Assembly (NCBI GenBank): GCA_022315425.1
Contig: JAIUPT010000032.1
Coordinates: 794,501-858,500, forward strand
Origin: Pseudevernia furfuracea
Taxonomy: Eukaryota; Ascomycota; Lecanoromycetes; Lecanorales; Parmeliaceae
Length of the DNA: 64,000 bases
Reading direction: 5' to 3'
Position numbers and translations under genes: made by a program. This document shows, piece after piece, positions 37,194-44,731 of this stretch. Numbering within the stretch: position 1 is the stretch's first letter; every line of letters starts with the position of its first letter. The notes beneath the pieces are model-generated. The model was not told where the DNA came from. It did not search any database and saw only the letters and a list, made by a program, of their open reading frames with translations.

Positions 37194-37315
37194 TATCAAG
37201 AATAGATGGTAAAACACTTAGTTGTTAACTATAAAATGCTACGAGAGTAAAGAGCGACTATGAGAATGCGCCTTAGCGCATCACGTGATCATGTCACGTG
37301 ATCCGAATTTTGACA
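37194..37315 (-). repeat. 5' LTR of copia copy C
   Basis: 122-base long form with two CACGTG-type palindromes (one altered to CACGTGATCATGTCACGTG). Confidence 0.9.
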
Positions 37316-37350
37316 AAGAGTCAATTATAAAAGCAATCTAAATAATTATA

Positions 37351-37640
37351 ATCAGTATATATAAAAGAATAAGGTAGGGCTGAGCTAAAAACCTTAATTT
37401 GTATGTGTAGCCAATAATCAAATCGTCAGTCCTACGCTTTTTGGCTAGACCCGCTTTGTTAGCCCGCTAGGCCTTTCGAGCACCCTCATCACAAAATTTG
37501 ATGGTTTCTTTTTGCAACTTCAACCACTCTATTCCCTCTGTATATGATTTCTTTAAATTTTCGTAGATTATAGAGCTCAACGTGCGCATTCTAACGCTGC
37601 AAGAATTATCAAATTTGGCCTCTTATTGATAAAATAAAGT
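37351..37640 (+). repeat. Second copy of the 29401 repeat end
   Basis: Starts TCAGTATATATAAAAG after an A and matches 29401-29675 with C/T and G/A differences; this copy is less mutated (for example GGTAGGGCTGAGC against GATAGGGCTAAGC). The match ends near 37640. Confidence 0.7.
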
Positions 37641-37917
37641 AGGATTTCAATATCGTTGCTCGGCCGCTTACTTCTTGATGGTGAGGGATACGCGGCCCCG
37701 AAAAAATTTGTGCGTACAAGTCTTATATTTTGAATAACTTTTTACTTTTCTATTACTTTTTTGAGATCTTTTTTTTGATTGTGAAGACTTATTTGCGCTA
37801 TTCAGAGAATCAAGAATTTTTGAAATCGGTCTTATAGTCATTAATAGATTGTAAGTTGAAGGTTTTTAGCGTTGACGAACTAGGTGTTCGATATATATTT
37901 TAGTAGTGAAATTTTTT
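37641..37917. other. AT-rich sequence, no gene
   Basis: Moderately AT-rich. A GC-containing patch (about 37660-37705, CTCGGCCGCTTACTTC) stands out as less RIPed. No gene is recognised. Confidence 0.4.
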
Positions 37918-37991
37918 CATGTAGTGGTAAAATGATAAAACGGTTAAATTTGTAATTTTGTAAATTGTAGAGTTCGAATCCGAGCTGCGTC
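37918..37991 (+). ncRNA. tRNA-like / SINE-like unit with A and B boxes and A-rich tail
   Basis: TAGTGGTAAAATG (37922) fits an RNA polymerase III A box and GAGTTCGAATCC (37971) a B box, about 50 bases apart, followed by an A-rich tail (CAAAAAAAATAAAAAAAA). The first bases (CATGTAG) pair with the last (CTGCGTC) if two C-to-T changes of RIP type and one end mismatch are allowed. The T stem does not pair well, so it is a mutated tRNA gene or a tRNA-derived SINE, not a working tRNA. Confidence 0.4.
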
Positions 37992-39243
37992 AAAAAAAAT
38001 AAAAAAAATTAATTAAATTAAATCGTAAATCGTATTATAATAATCTTAAAAAAAAAGTAGAAAAAAAGCTATTTAAAATATTAATCAAATTTAATATTTT
38101 CTAAAAGAGTTTTTTCTTTTTTTTACGACTTAAGTCTTAAGTTAATTTAGATTAATTTTAATATCGTATCACGAATTTAATTCGTAAGCCTATACTTGTT
38201 AAATAAATAATACGATAACGTTTAATATAAGAGTAAAGAATATAATGTTTATATTTAATATAAATAAATTAGAAAAAAGAGAAAGAGTATTGTTATTAAA
38301 AGCAAAAGTTTAAAAAAACAAACTTATATATAACTCACGATTAGCGCATAACAATTATTCACGTTACGTATTTATAACGACGACGACGCGATAGCGCGAC
38401 TCACGATCTAAATAATAAGAGATATTAATAACGTCGACAAACTTCACGTTATTTATGATTATACGAACATTTTTATTTTCATAAATAAGACGTAAAGATA
38501 TTACAATCTACGTATTTCGAATTAAGATTCATAATGTTAACGCGAAGCTAATCTGAAAGAACTCTTTTTCTTATATTCTCTTTGAGATTTAAAGAATTTT
38601 AATAAGTCTATTTAAAATAATAAATTCGAGAACGAATTTTTAAAGAGAGAAGATCATATTAATAGCGAGCTTAAAAGAATAGTTATCGTATAAGCTCGAG
38701 AATTATCGAGCGTAATCGAATCGCTTGATATACGTATATTAAGCGAATTCTTGACGTGAAAAGCTTAAGAAAGTTATATCTCGAAGTTTCTTATTTTTCT
38801 TTCTTAAGAATTAGTCTTACTATTAGATATATTATACGCAATATATATATCTTCGCTAAGTTCACATTGGTATACAACTCTAGTCTGTCTTATATATATC
38901 TATATTATATAAGTTAGTCTAACACTTATAATAATCTTATTTAATATATCTATATAATTTAATATTATAATATCTAGCGATTTAAATCTTTTAAAAGAAT
39001 AGTAATATATAAGAAGAATAAATTAAATCTAAAACAGAGCGTGTATTTATAATAAAGAGACTTTTATGAAATCGAGTCTCTAACTTACGAGATCAATGCG
39101 TCTAAAATATATGCGATACTCTTTTATAGATTAAAGACTTAGTAATCGCTTAGACTATTTCGTTAACGTCTATTCTTTGTTATTGTCTCATATAAATATA
39201 TATATTTATTTCGTTAACTATTATACTCAAGTTGAATATAAAG
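37992..39243. other. AT-rich RIPed sequence with one half of a direct repeat
   Basis: No gene is recognised. 38971-39118 matches 39760-39877 in the same orientation (TCTAGCGATTTRAATCTTTT, then GAGACTTTTATRAAA, then GGTCAATGCGTCTGAAATAT or its RIPed form). Confidence 0.45.
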
Positions 39244-39449
39244 TGTTACGAGCGTATCCCGCATCCCTTGATGATACCTGCCTATGTTAGCATTCCTTTG
39301 TTAACACACTATCTCTTTTAGGCTTAGCGTGCCTTGACAGGTTCACTCAGTCATACATATATGGCCTTCCCTCCCAGTACATAGTTGTTCTGTATCTAGT
39401 TGTCTTATTCAAAACATCTACATGACATGACTCTGTACTGGTTCTGACA
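39244..39449 (+). mobile_element. Solo LTR, TGTTACGAGCG family, TSD TAAAG
   Basis: 206 bases from TGTTACGAGCG to GGTTCTGACA, flanked by TAAAG at 39239-39243 and 39450-39454. It is clearly related to 43834-44027 (shared GGCTTAGCGTG, CAGGTTCACTC, CATACATATATGGCC). Little RIP. It includes a TATATA motif, perhaps the LTR promoter. Confidence 0.9.
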
Positions 39450-40138
39450 TAAAGATTAAATTACTTCTTATCGATCTCGTTAAATCTATTAAAAAACTTC
39501 GTGAAAAACAATAAAAAGAGTATTAGTATATACACGAATATATTATCTTTATAAGATCTCTCAAGAGAGCTTTTAAAGGCTCGTAAATATATTTTTGACT
39601 TAAGTTTAAATTCGTAATAGTTTTCTTATCGAAAGTTACAGCTCAAAAAAACGAATTGTCACGAATAATTAATATTCATATAAACAAAAGAGTTAAAAGA
39701 ATAGAGATAGTTAAAAGTCTTGTTTTACTCTATAATCGAAGCTTATAATCTATTGCAACATCTAGCGATTTGAATCTTTTGATTGAATTTATGACAAAGC
39801 GCGTATTTATAATAGAGAGACTTTTATAAAACCGAGCCCCTGACTTGCGAGGTCAATGCGTCTGAAATATATGCGACATTTAACTCTATACTAATTCTAA
39901 TAACAATTAGCTATTTAATAATAACTTAAGTTTCTAAATTTTTTACACTATAGTGAGTTGTAATTGTGAAACTGTTTAAGAAACAAATTTTTCTGTTATA
40001 AGGAGTGCTAGAATTGCGATTTTTTCTTTAGTTTCTTAAGGATTAAGAACATAGAAGTATAGACTTGTCTATCGCGAATCATAATACCCTCTTAAATAAA
40101 TCGACGTAAAACGTGCCTCGAAGACGTTAGTCAAATCA
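39450..40138. other. AT-rich flank before the first gene
   Basis: AT-rich. It holds the second half of the direct repeat (39760-39877). The last 190 bases must contain the promoter of the hydrolase gene at 40139, although they are nearly as AT-rich as the repeats. No promoter motif is identified. Confidence 0.4.
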
Positions 40139-41291
40139 ATGCTACCTCTCCGCCGAGCTTGGAGCCATCTTTGCCTTTCAAATCGTTGTCTTTTAAGATG
40201 TTCCAGGCGCGAGCTTAGCTTGGCATACAATCTGCATGAGCCTCATAAGCCCGAATCAGGTCATGCCCCTTTAATCGTCTTACACGGGCTGTTCGGCTCC
40301 AAACAAAATAATAGGAGCATCAGTAAGTATGGCTTCTCGCGCCAGCTTTTCAGGTGCTTCATTTAATTGGAATAGGGCACTTGCACGAGACCTCAAAACG
40401 CCGGTGTATGCGCTTGTCAGTTTTTGATGGCGACGAAGAAGACACGTTCCGCTGATTGTACTCGAGGATTTGAGAAACCATGGCGACTCACCGCACGATC
40501 CAGTACATGACTATTCAGCGATGGCTGACGATGTGGAGGAATTCATCCAACAGCATGATCTGCGGTTACCTACACTGATAGGGCACTCAATGTCGGTTCC
40601 CATCTTTTGCACAAGGTCTTTGAAAAAGCTGAAGGCATGAAAGGGGCGCGAAAGTAGCAATGACAGTGGCACTGCGATCTCCTCAACTTGTGGGAGCTTT
40701 GATACCCGTTGATAACTCACCCGTCGATGCCAATCTGAAGAGTGGCTTCCATAAGTACGTTCAAGGTATGCGGCATATCGAGGACGCCCAGGTCAAAAGA
40801 CAAGCCGAGGCAGACGACATCCTTAAGAAGTATGAGGAGGTTCGTTGACTGTGCTTGTTTCCTGCCTCCTTCCATCTAAGTCTTACCCCGTCAGGCTCTA
40901 CCCATCCGGCAATTCCTCCTCACCAATCTTGTACGGTCTTCGGATGGAGAACATTTACGGCTTCGTATCCCTATTAAGATCCTCGCATTCAGTCTTGACA
41001 AGATGGGCGATTTTCCTTTCAATGACCCTGACGAGGTCCGCTATGACGGCCGAACACTAATCGTCCGCGGTACAAAAAGTCACTATGTAGCAGATGATGT
41101 GCTGCCTTTGATTGGACGATTTTTTCCAATGTTCAAGTTAGTTGATATTGACAGCGGCCATTGGGTGATATCTGAGAAGCCCGAGGCTTTTAGACAAGGT
41201 AGTTCTTGAAAGTCCCTACCCGCCCACTATTGCTGATTTGATAGCCGTGGTGGACTTCTTACAGGAGGCAGAGGGACGAGATACATGGTGA
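40139..41291 (+). CDS. Mitochondrial alpha/beta hydrolase (IMO32/ABHD11-like)
   Basis: An alpha/beta hydrolase fold protein of 299 residues, likely imported into mitochondria: the N terminus (MLPLRRAWSHLCLSNRCLLR) is basic and lacks acids. Six exons: 40139-40326, 40376-40415, 40467-40591, 40644-40839, 40895-41198, 41245-41291. Motifs are the oxyanion-hole segment VLHGLFGSKQNN, DLRNHGDSPH, the nucleophile elbow GHSMG (spanning the intron at 40592), DNSPVDANL, MGDFPFNDP and the catalytic His in DSGHWV. The ABHD11/Imo32 family has esterase/lipase activity; its natural substrate is poorly defined. The introns are placed so that the protein follows family spacing. It converges with the ribosomal protein gene and is the first intact gene beside the RIPed block. 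Confidence 0.88.
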
Positions 41292-41748
41292 GGCTATCAA
41301 GCCTAAAAAAAATTGCTGCCCCTACTCTCCACTGCGGGATTTTCTAAGACGAAGATTATGGACCGCCAACATCTACATCTTCGATTGGCAGGTTGGCATG
41401 CTGCCATCATCAGTCACTCGCACTACTTGCTCGAATGATCTGTGACGGGACATGAGCGACGACTAGAAAGACGCAGCCGATTCTGTTTCACTCATTTGGC
41501 CATACAATCTCCTCATTGCGACTAGATCAAAACGATGTACATCGTGCTGAGCTACGCTGAGGCTGGCTGATGGGGTCGACTGCGGATAGTGGATCGAGGT
41601 GTTTGATCTAGACTTGTAATCATAGCAATCAAAGCCTGGTCAGACTGAGGATTTGTAGATCTTCGCCTATGATGACATGCTTGCAAAGAGTTGCGCAAGA
41701 GCAGCCAGCTTTGCTGAATGAAGTCCTCTGCACAAATCTGGCCAACGC
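41292..41748. other. Intergenic, between convergent 3' ends
   Basis: 457 bases between two converging genes. It should hold both 3' UTRs. No coding sequence is seen. Confidence 0.5.
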
Positions 41749-42746
41749 TCAAACCTCATCCAGCACCGTCTCCTTGAATTCCCGCTCAACCTTCTGCCCT
41801 TGCTCATCCGTTGTTGATTCACCGTGAAGATTGAGAAGAGCGCCTAGATCAAACTTCGGTGCCTTCAACAATTTGACTTTTCGAATGTGAACCTGTATCA
41901 GGTTAGCAAGACAAGGAGAACAAAAAAACTCAATTGCACACGGATTGTCGAACATTTTGTAATGGATAAATTCCTTGCGTGGCTTTTTCAATTTCACGAC
42001 CAATCACCTCGGGGATCAGCTTAGTTGTCAGCTGAGAAAGTGTGCAGCTGGATGCTTCGCGTGAGATGATTTCGACCATTTTCTTGCGAATGGCACGGAT
42101 TTGTGATGACCGAGCGTACGTAGTTTTCTTGATCTGGTTGGGTCGTCTCTTCGTAAATGCAATGGCAAAAAGGCTAAGGAGGTAATCATCTGTAGACTTG
42201 ACGAGGACGTTGGCTTCAATGAGAGACTGCCACTTGCGGACCAGTGAGCGCAATTTGTCTGAGGTGAAGTCAAGTCCATGGAAGTTGGTCAAGCAATTCT
42301 TGCCCTGCACTTCGTCGACCCTGAGCTTGACCTTTCTAAACGCATGATCCTCGTCTTTCTGTAGATCCGCCAGAGAGACCTCAAATATTCTCCCCTTCAG
42401 AGCGTCGTTCGCATTCTTGAGACCAGTGGTCCTGTTGACAAGTGTTTTTCCGACACTACAGATCTTAGCTATCATTTTGGTAGATCTGCGATGATTGTAC
42501 ATACTCGCGAACTTGGAAGGTTGATGGTGCCTGGAAACAATTAGACGGAGGCAGAGAATGAGCTGTCCATCTCATACCTTGACCGAATACCAGTCTTTGC
42601 GAGTGAAGGGGTCTTGCGTTCTCTTCTTGAGCCCTTTCTTGCCCTTGGAAAGGCGCTTGTTCCTATGAGGGCTGTTAGCATGGACAAGCCCATCGAGAAT
42701 TGGTGCCTCTGTATCGCGAGAAATATACTTACTTCCCAACAGCCAT
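41749..42746 (-). CDS. RPS1: 40S ribosomal protein eS1 (S1/S3Ae)
   Basis: Structural protein of the small ribosomal subunit, 256 residues, the usual length of fungal eS1. Five exons on the minus strand: 42733-42746, 42578-42662, 42505-42530, 41954-42455, 41749-41892. The start MAVGKNKRLSKGKKGLKKR is typical, as are DPFTRKDWY, KGRIFEVSLADLQ, KCNLTNFHG-like GKNCLTNFHG, TYARSSQIRAIRKKM and the end VLDEV. The first coding exon has 14 bases and the third 26. Frames join exactly across all introns. The donor of the last intron (AAT then GTTCGAC) is weak but gives the conserved QNVHIRKVK junction. Confidence 0.95.
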
Positions 42747-43029
42747 GATTGCGGTTTGGAACGAAACTTGGACTGTGTTGTGGAGAATGGGATTTTGTGG
42801 GCAATTCTTTAGCGAGGTGATCAAAAAGCTTGGCGCTTCTCGCGCTAAGCTGGATATGCTACAGCTCCTTCGCCAGGGCCCCGCCCAGCGGCCAGGACGA
42901 ACTTGACACCTTGAGAGAGAGAGGGCTAAAGCGGGGTATGGCTAAGGGGTAGTTCGACTAGGGTGGGGCCCGCCAAAGGCGGATCTAGTGGCTCTGATCA
43001 ATGAAGATGAGACTTAAAGTCGCTAGGCC
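42747..43029 (-). promoter_or_regulatory. Upstream region of the eS1 gene
   Basis: About 280 bases of normal composition with a GA-rich run (AGAGAGAGAG, 42914) that reads as a pyrimidine tract on the gene strand. After 43030 the sequence turns AT-rich. No defined factor site is claimed. Confidence 0.35.
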
Positions 43030-43833
43030 CCTAGCGCTTTGACAAAATATCGAAAGCATTAAAGATTAAGAGTTGTATAAAAAGAAGTATAAAGCATTAA
43101 AGAATATAATAGTAATATAGTCTTTCGAAGAGAGAGATAATAGCTTTAATAAAAAATTAAAAGAACTTAGATTTAATAACGTAGTATAGAATACTATTAT
43201 TTAAGATTTTTATAAAGTAAAAAAAGCACTTTAAATAAAATATTTATATTATTATGAATAATTAATAGTTTAAAAGATTTAAGATCTTAATAAATAATAG
43301 ATTAATATTGAATTCAAGATTACGTATTATTAGATTTAATCTAACGAGCTTCGTGAATTTTATTATAATCGTTAATCTTCGTAAGAGTTTAATAATTAAT
43401 AAAAATATAAACTTAAACTTCTTTCTTATATTCGACTCGACATTAATTATTTTAATAATAAAATCGATATTCTTAAAGATAGATCTTATAAGTTTATTAT
43501 AATATTTATTAAAAAGTTTATAACGCAGTTATAATTTAGATCGATATAAAAAATATTTATCGAATATAAATTTAATATAAAAATTGCGCTTTCACTGCTT
43601 CTTCTTTAATATATATTAAATCGATTATTTTAATTTTATATTTTAATATTATAATTGTTATGTTTATTAAATCGTTTATTTTATTAGGCGTAAGAAGAAA
43701 GCTCGTTTATAATATAATAACATTTTGATATCTTATTGACGTCGTCTATTAACAATAAATCTTCGATTTTAAAATTCTTATTAATACAATTCGAGATATT
43801 CATAAAGATAAAGAGATATAAGATGATAATAAG
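43030..43833. other. AT-rich island, no gene
   Basis: A short RIP-like AT-rich island between two housekeeping-type genes. Small open frames here (for example 43308-43502) have only AT-driven composition and no domain. It ends at the solo LTR with ATAAG. Confidence 0.5.
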
Positions 43834-44027
43834 TGTTACGAGCGTACCCTGCATCCCTTGACACCTCGTACCTTTGACACCTACGCTAGCCCTATCAGGC
43901 TTAGCGTGTCTTGGCAGGTTCACTCCGCCATACATATATGGCCTCCCTCCCGGTCCATAGTTGCTCCTTAGCTTGTTATCTTCGTTACATACTACACTAC
44001 GGTTATCACCACAGTACGGTTCTTACA
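43834..44027 (+). mobile_element. Solo LTR, TGTTACGAGCG family, TSD ATAAG
   Basis: 194 bases from TGTTACGAGCG to CGGTTCTTACA, flanked by ATAAG at 43829-43833 and 44028-44032. It is the sister of 39244-39449. Hardly mutated while its surroundings are AT-rich. Confidence 0.9.
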
Positions 44028-44731
44028 ATAAGTAGTAATAATTATTAATTATTACTTCGTAAAAGATTGTTATCGCTTCGCGAAAGATTGTAACTAACTC
44101 CCTTATGAGAGAGTGATTATTAATTACTGCTTCGCAGAAGATTGTTTCCGCTTCGCGGAAGATTGTCGCTCCCCCACTCGTCGCTGACGCTCCTCGCCGG
44201 GGAGCTGGGAGAGTGGAGCCCATCTCAGAGGGTTATAAATTCATAGAACCTTTATATTGGGCTCCCCCTAAAAAACACTGATGATATCTAAAGCTTTATA
44301 ATTGTATTTTCTATTTATTACGTATATATAGAGCCGCCCCGCCGACGAGTCGGGCCTCGGGCAACGGCTGGGCGACTTAAGCCCTGGCCTTCGCACCTCT
44401 CTCCATTTTCGCTGCATTCTATCCAACTTTCATCCTCACCCGAGTGTGTTCACTAATTGTTCGTGAACTTCAATAAGTAGATCCACCTATAGGACCTATT
44501 ATTCTACGCTTGATTCTCACCAGCAAATATACCATACAGAGTATTGCTATGTTGCACACGCATGCAAAACGACTGTTCCACTCGACAAGATAGGAGTCAA
44601 TGCTTCGGGCTACGCTAAAAGTTCGAGACCACTCTCTGAAATGGATCGATCGTGGACCGAAGCACACCTAGAGACGAGTTCTAGTAGCAAGCGTCGAGTG
44701 GGTCTCTTCTGAGACCTCATATTCGCAAAAG
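44028..44731. other. Intergenic with a duplicated palindromic unit
   Basis: A unit of about 53 bases occurs twice (about 44041-44097 and 44115-44168). Each copy has two small palindromes (CTTCGCAGAAG and GCTTCGCGGAAG); the first copy is RIPed. A GC-rich hairpin follows (GCTCC TCGCC GGGGAGC, 44190-44206), and GGAGCCCA (44215) pairs with TGGGCTCC (44259). 44330-44460 is of normal composition with a TATATATA at about 44326. No gene is recognised. Confidence 0.45.

Larger units (their letters stand above)
30740..37315 (-). mobile_element. Ty1/copia retrotransposon, copy C, inverted, with a nested solo LTR
   Basis: On the minus strand: 5' LTR 37194-37315, primer-binding site 37178-37193, gag, pol, 3' LTR 30740-30848. 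The outer bases do not form a 5-base duplication; instead AAGAGTAATTAT ends at 30739 and AAGAGTCAATTAT starts at 37316, an unusual near-repeat. A 206-base solo LTR sits inside pol. The element is RIPed but somewhat less than copy A. Confidence 0.92.

Noticed and set aside
44023..44223. 66-codon minus-strand frame
   Set aside because: Produced by the duplicated palindromic unit beside the solo LTR.
44330..44460. GC-containing stretch as an RNA gene
   Set aside because: No tRNA, snRNA or rRNA motif could be recognised.
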